From Megamerina dolium (lineage: Eukaryota; Arthropoda; Insecta; Diptera; Megamerinidae), in the NCBI GenBank assembly GCA_963854835.1, contig OY978530.1, positions 8,403,854-8,467,853 of the forward strand: DNA of 64,000 nucleotides, in the 5' to 3' direction. Each line of letters starts with the position of its first letter. The first letter of the stretch is position 1. Shown piece by piece: positions 1-10,440 of this stretch. A program made the translations under genes and the position numbers. A model generated the notes under the pieces. The model saw nothing but the letters and a program-made list of their open reading frames with translations, was not told the DNA's origin and did no database searches.

Positions 1-90
1 CTAACTGGCTCCAGCTAGCAAAGAACAGAGATGGCTGGCGAAGCATGTTATTTTCGGCCTAAATCGATATTCGGTTGTTATGGCCACATA
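1..90 (+). mobile_element. RTE-clade LINE, 3' terminal fragment
   Basis: The first 90 bases match, almost base for base, the last codons and 3' end of the RTE LINEs at 14446-14533 and 25725-25812, ending in the same GGCCACATA. Only the 3' end is present; the rest is cut by the window edge or was never copied. After it the sequence passes into a (TA)n tract, in keeping with the simple-repeat tails of RTE elements. Confidence 0.85.
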
Positions 91-95
91 CGTAA

Positions 96-96
<1 letters not shown>

Positions 97-138
<42 letters not shown>
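97..138. repeat. (TA)n microsatellite
   Basis: About 20 uninterrupted TA units directly after the RTE 3' end. A TATA-rich stretch also borders the mariner terminal repeat at 191. Open frames reading Tyr-Ile here are artefacts of the repeat. Confidence 0.95.
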
Positions 139-141
<3 letters not shown>

Positions 142-269
142 AAGTTTGTGATAATATATTTAAAAAAAAAAGAAATATGTATATATATATGGTGGAGTAA
201 AATGAAATCCATTATTTTTGCTTTATATTGAAGGTTTTATTTAGCATAATTAGAATTTTCCGATTTAGG

Positions 270-1420
270 TCAAAATGCATCGTTTTGTTCCATGATTTGT
301 TGCCATTTTGAAGGTAATTTCATAATGCCACTGTCATAGAAACTCTCATCCCTATTGGTAAAAAACTGGGTCAGTCGATTTTCACAAGCTTCTCTTGAGG
401 CGAATTTTTCACCAGCAAAATCGTTCCCCATAGACAGGAACAGTTTGTAATCACTTGGTGCCAGTTCCGAACTATAATGTGAATGCCTAGGAACCTCCCA
501 GCCAAGCTTCCAAATCTTCTGACGAGTCACTATCGATGTGTGTGGCCTGATGTTGTCCTGATGGAACACAATTCCTCTCCTATTGGCCAAAGCTGGCCGC
601 TTCTGGGCGATTACTTCCTTCCGACGGTCCAATTGTTGACAGTACAGGTCCGAATGAAGAATTTGGCCGTAGGAGAGCAGCTCATAGTAGATGATTTCCT
701 GCCAATTCCACCAAACATATAGAAAACCCATCCTGACCGTCAATACTGGCTTGGCTACCGTTTGCGCCGGCTCACCACGATTCGACCACGACAGTTTTCA
801 TTTGATTTTGTCGTAAGTGACTCACTTTTCATCCGCTTCAGAAATGGATCCATTTTGTTACGATTCAGCAGCGATTCGCAGATGGACATTCGGTCAATGA
901 GGTTTTTTGCGTTAGTTCGTGTGGCACCTATTAGGTTAGGGTTAGGTTATGTGGCTGTCCTCTCTCTGAGAGAACTCACTTAGGCCAGAAAGGCCCATTA
1001 TGATACCACTGAGCTTCTCTTCCAATGCTGTTGTGCGTGTTAAATTTGGACACCATTAGAAGGGACCTACTTATATTAGCCGGTTCCGAACGGCAGAACT
1101 CTTGTGACATCACTTTAACTTAGTTTTTTGTCACAGAGCTCTTTTAAGAAGCACTTTTGGCAAATTGTTACTGTTATCTTTTCGATATTAAATTTTGTTA
1201 TGCTTCAGCCGGAGATTGAACCCACGACCTACAGATCAGAAGGCCAACGCACTAACCACTGAGCTACGGCACCCACTGTGTGGCACCTATACATCGAGCT
1301 TCTTTTTGTATCCAGCCTTATTTAAATGGTTCAAAACGTTTTTTTGTGCAATGTTTAGCTCCTGGGCAATAGAAACAGTGCTTACATGACGGTCAGACTC
1401 GGCGATTTCCATTATTTTAT
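270..1420 (-). pseudogene. mariner transposase, catalytic C-terminal part (interrupted by a SINE)
   Basis: Minus-strand reading gives a mariner (IS630/Tc1/mariner superfamily) DDE transposase, which cuts and joins the terminal repeats at TA sites. 1291-1420 encodes the helical linker region (EIAESDRHVS). 744-918 encodes the V-P-H-E-L-T-Q-K box and the region towards the catalytic core. 270-743 is open and has the second catalytic Asp in HQDN and the third in APSDYK, exactly 34 residues apart (DD34D). The copy is dead: a one-base deletion in the A-run after VPHELTQ shifts the frame, a SINE splits it at 919-1290, and a LINE separates it from its N-terminus. Confidence 0.85.
932..1277 (-). mobile_element. 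tRNA-derived SINE, copy F (long-tail form)
   Basis: On the minus strand the element starts at about 1277 with the tRNA-like head shared by the other copies (TAGCTCAGTGG box A, then a box B-like GGGTTCAATC), continues with the common body and ends at 932 in an ACCTA-type repeat tail. It is flanked by a perfect 13-bp duplication, GTGTGGCACCTAT, at 919-931 and 1278-1290. Unlike copies A-E it keeps a longer 3' region with a CTCTCAGAGAGAGG segment. That region resembles the 3' end of the LOA-type LINE at 15001-15105. Confidence 0.9.
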
Positions 1421-4400
1421 TATATTATTATTATTAATGACATGTTCAAACATTACAAAGAAAAGTAAATAAGAACTTAGTCTATCTAAGTAGGGCTTCC
1501 ACATATCACGGTTTCTAGCAATATATTTTAATTCATTGAAAGATTTTGTCGTCTCATTTTTGATGCATCTGCGCCAAGTCATTCTTGGCCGACCTCTGTT
1601 TCTAGCTCCTTGCGGATTCAACTGTAAGGCTGAGTGCACTATCTCGTCAGGATTTTTGCGAAGAGTATGTCCGATCCATTTGTACTTTTTGCGCATTATC
1701 TCTTTCGCGATCGGTTCTTGATTCGGCAATTGCCACAATTGTTCGTTAGCTATAGTGCGTGGCCACCTAATGCTAACAATACGGCGCAGACATCTGTTGA
1801 CAAAAGCTTGAGGTTTTTTAGCTGATTCTTGTTTAAGGTGCCACATTTCGCTGCCATAAATTAGACCATATTTCACGCAAGCATATTCTAATTTTTGTTG
1901 TCTTTTAATTGCGCTATTCGACCATACTCGTGACAACCCTGCAAATGTGCCCGTTGCCTTAGATATTCAGCCTTGAATATCAGCTGCTGTGCCGAGATCA
2001 GGTGTCAGGATGCTACCAAGATATTCAAATTCTTGTACATCATCTACGGTTTTTCCAGATATACCAAACTGAGTGTTGTTGGTCACGTGAATTCGAATAG
2101 ATTTGGTCTTTTGTGTTCTTTGTATTAATTTTAAGGCCAAGTTTCAAAGCGCCATTTGTTATGTTTGATAGCGTATCCTGCATTTTGTTGTGTGTATATC
2201 TGATTAAGGCAACGTCATCAGCATATAACAGGTCACCTAATTTTTGTGTCCACTTTATGCCACGTCCATTGTATGTTTCAAATACTAAGATAATGCAGTT
2301 ATAAAGAGCAACGGTGAGAGTGCGCATCCTTGTTTGACTCCTGATGTGGTCGGAAAAGATTCGCTTAATTGTCCTTCATGCAGTAATCTGCAACATGATC
2401 CGTCGTACATATTATTATTAATAATATTAGTTATTTTATCGGGCACACCTCTAACCGTGAGTGCAGACCAAATAAAGTCACGCTTTAATACATCCAATGC
2501 CTTCGCAAAATCGTTGAACGTCAAGTAAAGGGGTGAATTGTATTCACGACTGCTCTATTAGGATTCTTACGATATGGATATTATCAATGCACGAATGACC
2601 AGGTCTAAGACCGGCTTGGTTTGTTTGAATAAGTTTATCTAATGGTGCGGATATTCACTCTAAGATGATTTGAGTAAAGATTTTTGAAATTCCTGGTAGA
2701 ATAGATATTACGCACCAATTTTCGTTCTTTTTACGATCGCCGTTTTTAGGTATCTACAATAATCGCTTCTTTCCAGTCATTAGATATTTCTTCATCTCTA
2801 CAAATTTTTTGAAATAGCGGCATCAACATGGCCATAGCCTCGGCGACAACTTTGAAAATTTCAGCGGGGATACCATCGTTGCCACTACCTTTGCCGTCTT
2901 TCATCATTACGATTGCCGCAGTTATCTCTGATAAACCAGGTGGATCCACATTAATAAATCTGTTTGGGTGGCGTCGCGATCTTATTTCGAATCTTTCTAA
3001 GCTTTCGTCGTGTATTGTATTCAGAGTTTTTTGAAAATATGTTTTCCATACTTCAAGCTGTTTTTCTTTGCATGTACTAATGTGCCATTTTCGCCTATTA
3101 ACGGTGTAGCATGCGCCCCTTTAGAGCCGCCTAGCTTTCGAATAATTTTATATACATTTCTTAAATCACCTTTGTCACCTGCCGTTTGAGCGTTCTTGCC
3201 TAGCTCATCATAGTAAACTTGTTTGTCCTTTTTGACTTGCTTTTTAATCAGCTTTGTAAGTCTATTATACCCTGAAATAAGCTCTGCCCTTCTTCGTCCG
3301 CTGCAACAGCCAGTTTGATTAAGCTTAACCTCTCTTCTTTCTTCGATTAAATTCCAGGATGCCTGCGTGAGCCATTATTTTTGCTCTTGACGATCTGCTG
3401 TAATTGTACTGTCGCATATCTTTTGAAGCTTTTTCTTTAGGTTCGCCCATATTACGGTTGTGTTTAGTGCTAGCTGCGAGTCGCCTTGTTGAATATTATT
3501 GATTTAGCTACATTTGATCTAATACATTCGCCTTTTAATTTGGCCGGGTCATATCTATAGTTTTGTTTATCGCGTTTCCTTGAATATGGAAACATTTTGA
3601 TGCAAATCTCAGCGATAATCAAATGGTTGTAGAAATCAATGTCAGCGCTACGCTTATTGCGTACATCGCAAACAATGGTAAAGTGCTTTCTTGACACCCA
3701 TATATGATCAATTTGAGTTTCTGCATTATAAGCCGGTGAAACCCAAGTAATTTTCTGATTTTTTTTTATGAGAAAACGCTGAACCGCCAATTCTTAAGTC
3801 ATGATTATTGTAGAGCTCCAGTAGCAATTCTCCATTTCCTGATCGGCATCCTATTGCATGCTTCTCTAAAACTCTTTCGAAATCCTAGTTATCTGGGTCT
3901 AACTGAGCATTAAAAATGCCCATGAGCACGGTAATATCATTATTAGGTACCATAGTCAGGGTACGGTCCAGCTAACTGTAAAAGTTTTCTTTGGCTGTAA
4001 GTTCGCTGTCCTCTGTAAGTGCATTAAGCCGGGCAGTTATAATTCTTTCTGAAATGGCTTTCCAAGAAAAAAGTGAACTTGAAATTGATTTTGTTAAGTA
4101 CATACCAACATCTCTATAGTGTGGATCTCTTTCATTAGGCATGCCTGAATAGATGAGAAGTCCCCCTTTGTTGTTGAGATGCTCCCCACTTCCATTCTAT
4201 CGGACTTCACTGAGTCCCATTACATAAATTCTCAAAGGATCACACTCTGCAGCAAGTAGAGCAAACCTATCAGCTTGATACAAGTTGCGAATGTTCCATT
4301 GTCCAAATCTAGTCCTTGTGCAATTGTGTATAGTCGTCAACGTGTTTCCATTGTTAATTATCCAATTTTTGTTTTTGTTGCTTGTAGATACTCGAATAGT

Positions 4401-4674
4401 AGATTTTTTTCGGAAAGTATGGGTTATTAGTCTATACCCGCTTAGTTCGGTGGTAGGGCTGCTACCTTAATTTCGATTTATATATGACAACTGGCTTCCG
4501 AACCCGCCAAGTCAACGACGATGCAACTAACATTTCCTTCAGATAGCAGCTGTTGGGGTATAGATATTTTGTCACACACTCGGTCGCCATAGCCTCATCT
4601 CTGTGTGGGAAGGTGGAGATTGGCATTAACCCAGAGAGGCTGTTTATAACGCGTCATGGGCCTTCAAACAATGA
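1421..4674 (-). mobile_element. Non-LTR retrotransposon (RTE/Nimb-like group), apparently full length
   Basis: A 3254-bp LINE inserted in the mariner and bounded by a 10-bp duplication, ATTATTTTAT, at 1411-1420 and 4675-4684. Its 3' end (low coordinate on this strand) is an (AAT)n-type tail, as in LINEs that end in short repeats instead of poly(A). Endonuclease, reverse transcriptase and C-terminal regions follow in the expected order. The clade is my judgement from the C-terminal NPQG-R-RGRPR-TWRR motif and is not certain. Confidence 0.8.
1436..4470 (-). pseudogene. Endonuclease-reverse transcriptase of the 1421-4674 LINE
   Basis: Encodes an APE-type endonuclease followed by reverse transcriptase, for target-primed reverse transcription. 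Visible landmarks on the minus strand: the endonuclease start FGQWNIRN near 4290-4315 and a GLSEVRW box near 4195; an IDHIWVS endonuclease segment near 3710; the RT fingers with a DFAKA-D motif near 2500; SGVKQGCALSPLLF near 2300-2340; the catalytic YADD near 2220; and a C-terminal region (IGHTLRKNPDEIVH, then RGRPRMTWRR) at 1540-1680. An open stretch runs upstream of the endonuclease to about 4470. Several frameshifts and stops break the frame, so no protein is expected. Confidence 0.8.
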
Positions 4675-4888
4675 ATTATTTTATCGATATTTTCGACAAT
4701 TGGCCTTGGATCTTTGACATCAAAATTAACGGAACGGAATCGACGAAACCAAAATTGCGCGTGATTGGCTGTTACAGTATCAGGACCATAAACACTATTT
4801 ACATTTTCAGCCGTCTGGCTTGCGTTTTCACCTTTATCGAAGAAAAACTGTAAAATATGGGGTATTTTTCCTTTACTGGTGTCCATCT
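4675..4888 (-). pseudogene. mariner transposase, N-terminal DNA-binding part
   Basis: The minus-strand ORF starting MDTSKGKIPHILQ encodes the helix-turn-helix N-terminus of a mariner transposase, with the family motif VYGPDTV and the F-R-S-x-N-F-D-V segment. This part would bind the terminal repeats. The coding sequence stops matching mariner at the LINE duplication (4675-4684) and resumes at 1420, so it belongs to the same gene as 270-1420. The residues encoded downstream of the duplication are LINE sequence. Confidence 0.8.
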
Positions 4889-5068
4889 TTGACGCGTGCT
4901 CAAACAATACTGAGTCAAGCAATCACAAAACTGCCTGGAAAGTTTACTTAGTACGAAATCCTATATTTCTAACGCCATCTATCGTAACCCGATTGCACTT
5001 ACACAACGCGAGATACAGATTACTAAAGCCATCTATTGGAAAAGTAGTGGATTTCCTTCTACTACACC

Positions 5069-5929
5069 TAATATATTATCGTCTTTGCCGTTTTCTATAT
5101 ATTGTTATTTATATTAGTATAATGCACTTATTAAACCAATATGAAACGCGATGTATTTTCTTTTTACTTTTTGTACATACTTTTGCACTTATTTATTTGT
5201 TGTTAGTTTTGCTTTATATATTTTACCACTAATATTTTTATTATTTTAATTTTTACACTTTATATTGGTTTTTATATTTTTATGTTGATTTTTGGTTTTA
5301 AGCACTTATTGTTTCGCGCTTCATTTCGTAAAGGCACCGATTTGTGTTTACCTCGAAGGACCAATATTAAAACGCTTTATTAAATAAGATATTACACGAT
5401 ATATGTATAACAAATTCACCAGGATTTTATTCAAAACTGTATAGCACTGTATAATAAGATATAGAATAATGTATATGCTAAAACACTATGTATAAAAGTA
5501 TTGTATATATCTTTATATTATATAATATAATATAGTTCTTGTAAATTGTAAAATTCACGAAAAAAAAGTGGTAGCAGCGAATTGCTTAACGGTTAAATCT
5601 TTTGGACCGAATTAGAAGTGGTCGGTTAATCGTGCCACGAGAGGTGAAAAACCCAAAACATAAAAATGGAATTTATGTGGAGAGATGGGTGGCCATATGG
5701 TAAGTATAAAATACGGTAAGGTGGGTATAATTGTATTTCGGATAGCGGTAAGTAAAATAATAATTCTTATGAAGGTATGTATAATTCATTCATATAAACG
5801 TATACTCTATATTTCAGGGACCCGCCACATGGCTTCTCTAAGGGATTTAGACCGCATTTTTTTTTTGGTTCAGTAAGAATGGAGGTGTCTTATGTGCGAC
5901 ATTAAATACAGGGTTTGTTGTATACACAC
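5069..5929. other. AT-rich intergenic stretch, possible LTR remnant
   Basis: No convincing coding sequence. It is strongly AT-rich. The minus strand carries AATAAAATCC and AATAAAG polyadenylation-like signals and a GGTCCTTCGAGG string near 5350-5365, which resembles the leader just after the LTR of some dipteran retroelements. On that basis part of 5340-5600 may be LTR-derived, but I see no second LTR copy or TG..CA border to prove it. From about 5580 to 5930 I recognise nothing. Confidence 0.25.
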
Positions 5930-6272
5930 AGCACTATCGATATTGTAAACTTTCCAATCTGATTTTTTATTAAAAAAGAAACTGACTTTAAACCTATCTC
6001 TTTACTGTACCAATTTTAAATGGCTCGTTTGTCAAAAAATAAAGAAAACCAAATCGCAATAAATTTCAGGTACGCCACTCTCATGCACAACAACTACATT
6101 ATGTCGATACTCTAACCTCTTTTGCCAAGTTCTCTAATACGACTTATAATTTCTCTATGATCGTATGAAACGTGATTCTATAATGCCGTTATATGGCAAC
6201 TGTGTAATTTGGCAATTCTCTATATCTTTAATAACATAACGACCGTTGAGTAATTTTTTGTAGATAACGTAA

Positions 6273-6800
6273 TAGCCTAGAAAGACGGCAGCGTTAATCC
6301 GGATCACCGGCTCACTTAATCCGAATATAATATTAACCTGATAGACAGCAGTATTGCGGATTAACTAAACGGCTGATTGCTGTTTTATTGGGTCTGCTCA
6401 CTTACATTACTATTACTATCATTTCTGTCATCTGTCACTCTTGATATGAGAAAAATCTACAAGAAGTACGTTAACTTAAAACTATCAGAAACTTGTAATT
6501 TGACATTCACAGTTCGTAATTGACAGCTGGATTTATTTTTTCGCCAACGCTTTTCATGTTGAAAACTGTTAACAATTGTTGAAAGTTTTTTATAAGCGAA
6601 CACACCCAATATTTTGTAAAATGGATCGAGAAAAATTCACAATAGAAATTTTTCAGCTGTGTTGCCACCGCAAATTGCCCTAATCCTCTTTTATTTTGAG
6701 AATTAACTCATAGAGGTAATGCGGATTAGCTGCAGTTAATGCCCAAGTTAATTCGAATTAACTCGGTAATCCGGAATTAGGCTGCCGTCTGTCTAGGCTA
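6273..6800. mobile_element. Non-autonomous DNA transposon (PIF/Harbinger-like MITE), 528 bp
   Basis: Imperfect terminal inverted repeats of about 40 bp begin TAGCCTAGAAAGACGGCAGC on the left and TAGCCTAGACAGACGGCAGC on the reverse complement of the right end. A TAA triplet lies on both sides (6270-6272 and 6801-6803), as expected for the TWA duplication of PIF/Harbinger. The gypsy integrase reading sense resumes across it, so it is a real insertion. Inside, at 6621-6655, a short frame MDREKFTIEIFQ resembles the start of MADF/Myb-type proteins coded by Harbinger elements, then ends at a stop. No transposase is present. Confidence 0.75.
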
Positions 6801-6851
6801 TAAGGCCACTTAAGCCTCGGGATAAGCTTCTTGTTAGTGCCTGCAATATAA

Positions 6852-7148
6852 TCAACATTTTTTTTTGACGACAACAAATTCGCATTCCGAGAACTGCTTC
6901 ACCAGTCTATGACTGCGGTGGAAGCAAATCTCGTTGATCCGCTGGGATTCCAATATTGCTTCATTTGTCTTCTGCCTCACAACAGCTAAATTTTGTTGTG
7001 GATTCATTTGTTTGTTTTCCAAAAACTCATTAAATTGGTTTGTGACAGGTCCCTTCTGCCACACACCAAAAAGTAAATTAGCTGCGGTCTTCCCGGTGGT
7101 ACTGTGAATAGTGGTGTTTAGGGCAAATTCAACAGAGTTTTGTTTCAA
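6852..7148 (-). pseudogene. gypsy integrase, C-terminal part
   Basis: The frame encodes the end of a Ty3/gypsy integrase, which inserts the cDNA copy. The ALNTTIHSTTGKTAANLLFG segment is the conserved 'N-(x)-T-x-H-S-(x)-T-(x)-P-F' region after the catalytic core, and the FHRSHRLVKQFSECEFVVVK stretch is the start of the C-terminal DNA-binding domain. The catalytic DDE core upstream (about 7150-7780) is not open and is riddled with stops. The domain continues beyond 6852 and, after the MITE at 6273-6800, on to about 6100. Confidence 0.75.
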
Positions 7149-7785
7149 AACTTAGTCAGAATGTTGGAAAGGCTCTGTGAGTTTACTCAACATCGGAGTT
7201 AAGACACAATTCACACTCTCAACTTGTCCATTCACCTGGGGAGTCCCAATGGCTACTTTAGCATAACAAATATTACGGTCAACCAGGAATTCGCTAAATT
7301 CAAGAGAAGTAAAGAAGTTCCATGATCTGAAATTATTCTCGCAGATCTACTGTAATAATGAAAATATTTTTTAATGACGCAATTACCTCCTTGCTGCTGG
7401 AGAATTCACTGGGTATAATTTAACATATTTAGTAGAATTATCTCTTACAACTAATAGATGATTTTTTTAGATCTCAGCGAGGGCAACGGGCCTAGGTGAT
7501 CTATATGGATAGGTTGCTTCGAAATCATATACAGATTTCTATTCTGGATTTCATCTCAATAATGAATCTCTATCTGATTATACGGTTTAGTGATACTAAG
7601 TGAGCAAGCATTTCATGTATAGTACGAATAACGTTATACACCATTTCCTGGGAAACATAAAAGTAAAGTTTACCCCTCATATCTTTCCTATACACTATAC
7701 CATCCTTGAGATTGAAAGGTTTTGATGACTCTCTTTCTAATTCATCCCATATCTTAACAATTTCTGAATCCCGATTTTGGGTTGC

Positions 7786-7989
7786 TTACAACTGAAACTC
7801 AAGATCGTCCTCATTAATAGCAAATACTATTTCACTCCACCTAAGAGTATCAACATGGCCCATATTACTACCTCCTAGATGTTGAATAGTATAATCGTAA
7901 TTCTGTAGCTCTAGGGCCCATCTTGTAATTCGGAGATTCATGGGTCTTTTGTTCAGCGTCAATGTAAGCGAATCACAATCAGTAACCAT
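7786..7989 (-). pseudogene. gypsy RNase H end and linker
   Basis: The minus-strand frame contains TDCDSLTLTLNKRPMNLRI followed by RWALELQNYDYTIQHLGGSNMGHVDTL. This is the end of the Ty3/gypsy RNase H domain, where families usually read R-W-x-L-x-L-Q-(x)-Y-D-(x)-x-I-x-H-(x)-x-G-(x)-x-N-x-x-A-D-x-L-S-R. The normally conserved A-D-x-L-S-R is degraded to H-V-D-T-L-R-W. It separates the RT part (above 8300) from the integrase part (below 7150). Confidence 0.7.
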
Positions 7990-8330
7990 TTTAAAAGGAA
8001 TTCCCTCGAGGTAAACCCTTAATCGCCGTAAAGCATGTATTATAGCTAAAGTCTCTAATTCGAAACTGTGATATTTAATTTCGGCTTAGACTTAGAAAAA
8101 TAGAAAACGTGATGAAACTTTTTGTCTGTTTTTCGCTAAAGTAATTCAGCACCATAGCTCTGAGCACTTGCATCGCAATGCAATTCAGTTTCCTTTTTCG
8201 GATCGTAAATAGCCAAATCCGGTAATTTTATCAATTTCAACTTCAGCTCTTCAGTTGCATTTAGATATGTCATTAGGAATTTAGTATCTTTTTTTAGCAT
8301 ACCATACAATGGTTTCGCGACTTTTGAAAA

Positions 8331-8513
8331 TTAAGGAACAACTTTTCTGAAATAAGAACATAATCCAATGAATGAATGCAATTGTTTAAGATATTTTGGA
8401 ATTGGATACGTAGTAACGGAATCTTTGCGAATGTTGCTTTGCCTAAGCCGGTAATGATTTACCTCGTACCACAGATGATCAATAACGAAATGCACAAATT
8501 TACATTTGGACAA
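8331..8513 (-). pseudogene. gypsy reverse transcriptase, thumb side
   Basis: The frame encodes the region after the RT catalytic motif: SKCKFVHFVIDHLWYEV, then YPIPKYLKQLHSFIGLCSYF, matching the family pattern F-P-x-P-x-x-x-K-x-L-R-S-F-L-G-L-x-x-Y-Y. The upstream part of the RT lies at 9693-9824 and beyond; the piggyBac relic at 8519-9688 separates them. Non-functional because of the insertion and several substitutions. Confidence 0.75.
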
Positions 8514-8649
8514 TTTAACCCTTTCGCTCCGACTTTTACAGGGCGTTTGCAGAAACCTTATTTTCGACTTTTTGGAGACTCAATGGGACTTTAGAAGCGT
8601 AAAAATCAAACAAAGCACGTAACTTATGGGGAAAAATGTATTTTGGGGT

Positions 8650-9672
8650 GGGACCTATTAGTCCCAATGGGAACTACAGAAAAAAAAACCATTTAGTTAT
8701 AATATTTATTTTAATATTTTATTCAACTTATCAATGTAAATGTTCATGTCATAGGTGTATCGAGTCAAAAAATCACTACGAAGTCACATTTTGATGTCCC
8801 GTTTTATTGGTTTTAAAGGCATATATTGTTTGAGTGATGAACGCCCTTTGAATTTCGTCACTTGCTCATCGATGCTTTGGAAGCTGCTATCAGCGCGGCA
8901 GGCTTTGAAAGTTTTTTTTAAGCAAGTAATGAAGTCGTCTATATAAGAGGTTTTTCCTGCATCTGTAGGCATGTCTCTATGTCCTCCAAACAAATGTGAC
9001 TGGAGGAGGTTTATCAAGTACAGCTTCACCGAGAATAGGCAGACAGAAATTTCTCACTCAAATGACTGCCTTCTGAGTCACTACTAGAATGATGACTGGC
9101 GGTGGTTTCGGAAGGCGGAGTTAAATAGTTATCTTCAATACCCTCACTAAAATCAGTTCCCAAACCACTAGTCTCATCTTCATCTTCATGAAGAACAGCA
9201 GTTATTTCTCTGGTATTTAATTTAGTAATTTTTTACATCCTACAACATAGCAAAAGGAGACAATTATTGTGTGCCACAACGTATTGCTGGGGCATATGTG
9301 TCCCTCAAAGAAACCCTATTGGGACGCATACGTCCCAAATTTGTTTTTTCTCTTAATTCTTTTATAAAACATTTATAAAACTATATATATTTACCAACCG
9401 CTTTTAGTTCAGTATTTTTCTTTAGAAAAAAACACCACTGCCTAGAAATAAATGTGTTTTTTTCTATAAATAACGCGTAAAATTGACCCGATCGAAATCA
9501 CTGCTCATGAACAACTACTAAAAACAAAACGCGAACGAAGCCACGTGCATTACTGATAACGGTAAATTTCAAATATTGTTCATGGCTACTGATGGAGACT
9601 TTTTGGTTGAACTTACAATGCAAATAGCAAATTGCAGGGTCAACTGAACATTCCGCGGGACACGAGTGTCCC
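8650..9672. repeat. Three GGGAC-N6-GTCCC hairpin motifs in the piggyBac ends
   Basis: GGGACCTATTAGTCCC at 8650-8665, GGGACGCATACGTCCC at 9321-9336 and GGGACACGAGTGTCCC at 9657-9672. Each has perfect 5-bp arms and a six-base centre. The last lies 16 bp inside the right terminus. Their shared arms and subterminal placement suggest transposase binding sites, which is inference. Confidence 0.7.
8784..9029 (-). pseudogene. piggyBac transposase fragment
   Basis: The minus-strand frame contains FQSIDEQVTKFKGRSSLKQY followed by MPLKPIKR, a well-conserved piggyBac-family signature (S-I-D-E-x-M-x-x-F-K-G-R-S-S-x-K-Q-Y-M-x-x-K-P). The Asp in SIDE is part of the catalytic triad of the DDD transposase. 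The rest of the core is missing. Upstream at 9030-9230 a different frame encodes an acidic Ser/Glu-rich segment (HHSSSDSEGSH), typical of the N-terminus of such proteins. Confidence 0.8.
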
Positions 9673-9692
9673 TGCAGTAGCGAAAGGGTTAA

Positions 9693-10440
9693 GCCGAATA
9701 CATATCTAGCAATTTGTTGAAGAACAGACTTTAATAGTATGATATGTGCATCTAATTCAACCGTAGCTAAGAGTAAGTTGTCCATGTTAACAATCAGTAA
9801 TCCTTTAGCGATAAAGTTTTTCAAAATAAAAGAAATAATATAAACCTCTGGAAAACTGGCGGAGCATTTTTTAAACCGAAATGCATCATGAACTCAAACA
9901 GCCCATTGGGTGTAACGAAGGCCGTGTACACAACGCATTCTTCAGATACAATTACTTGATGAAATGCACTTTTTAAGTCCAATAGTGTAAAGTACCTTTT
10001 TCCTCATAAGTACTCAAGGCAATCTTCAATGAGGGGTAATAGATAATTTTACAAGTATATAATCATAAATGAATCATAAATTAAATTTCTATAATCAACA
10101 CACATACGCTTTTCTGCACTCTTTTTTTTACCAACACTATTGGTGATGCATGTGCAGATGAACTATGTCGAATAACTCCGTTATCTAGTAAGTCTTGAAC
10201 TAATATTTCTACTTCGGCTTTATCTTTGTATGATAATCTACGTGGATGTGAAACAACTGGCTGGTCGTAAGTTAACTTTATCGACATTTCAAAAGGTTCT
10301 GTTTCGTTTTCATTTGGCACATTTATATAGCAATCACATATTATACTCTTAATACCAGCGCTTATGTTCTTCGGAAGTGAACAATTAATATCATAATCAC
10401 CAACATCAATATTGCAAATAGCATCAACGTCAACAACCAA
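9693..10440 (-). pseudogene. gypsy reverse transcriptase, N-terminal and palm part
   Basis: 10081-10440 encodes the RT start, with SIKLTYDQPVVSHPRRLSY, then VQDLLDNGVIRHSSSAHASP matching the family pattern L-x-x-G-x-I-x-x-S-x-S-x-x-x-S-P. 9693-9824 encodes the palm end with NMDNLLLAT, where active elements read Y-M/L-D-D; the second catalytic Asp is replaced by Asn and the frame is broken between the blocks. The coding sense continues at 8513 after the piggyBac insertion. Confidence 0.7.

Larger units (their letters stand above)
191..5068 (-). mobile_element. mariner element carrying a nested SINE and a nested LINE
   Basis: The ends are imperfect inverted repeats of about 29 bp: plus-strand 191 onward (GGTGGAGTAAAATGAAATCC) and the reverse complement of 5040-5068 (GGTGTAGTAGAAGGAAATCC). 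Removing the SINE (932-1277) and the LINE (1421-4674), with one copy of each duplication, leaves about 1.25 kb, the normal length of a mariner. The two coding parts (4675-4888 and 270-1420, minus strand) then follow one another as the N- and C-terminal parts of one transposase. The exact terminal TA is not certain because the flanks are TA-rich. Confidence 0.75.
8519..9688 (-). mobile_element. piggyBac-superfamily element, internally deleted, 1170 bp
   Basis: Flanked on both sides by TTAA (8515-8518 and 9689-9692), the obligatory piggyBac target. Terminal inverted repeats begin CCCTTTCGCTCC on the left and CCCTTTCGCTAC on the complement of the right end. It carries a short piece of transposase (8784-9029, minus) and an acidic N-terminal-like stretch at 9030-9230, with most of the gene deleted. 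Three GGGAC-N6-GTCCC hairpins lie in its subterminal regions. It is inserted in the gypsy RT. Confidence 0.9.

Noticed and set aside
932..955. Interstitial arthropod telomere repeat (TTAGG)n, also at 15004-15020
   Set aside because: Only two to three units, and in each case it is the terminal tail of a SINE or LINE. Telomeric origin is not needed.
5685..5876. Short plus-strand ORF as a gene
   Set aside because: No recognisable motif, AT-rich context, and length within chance expectation.
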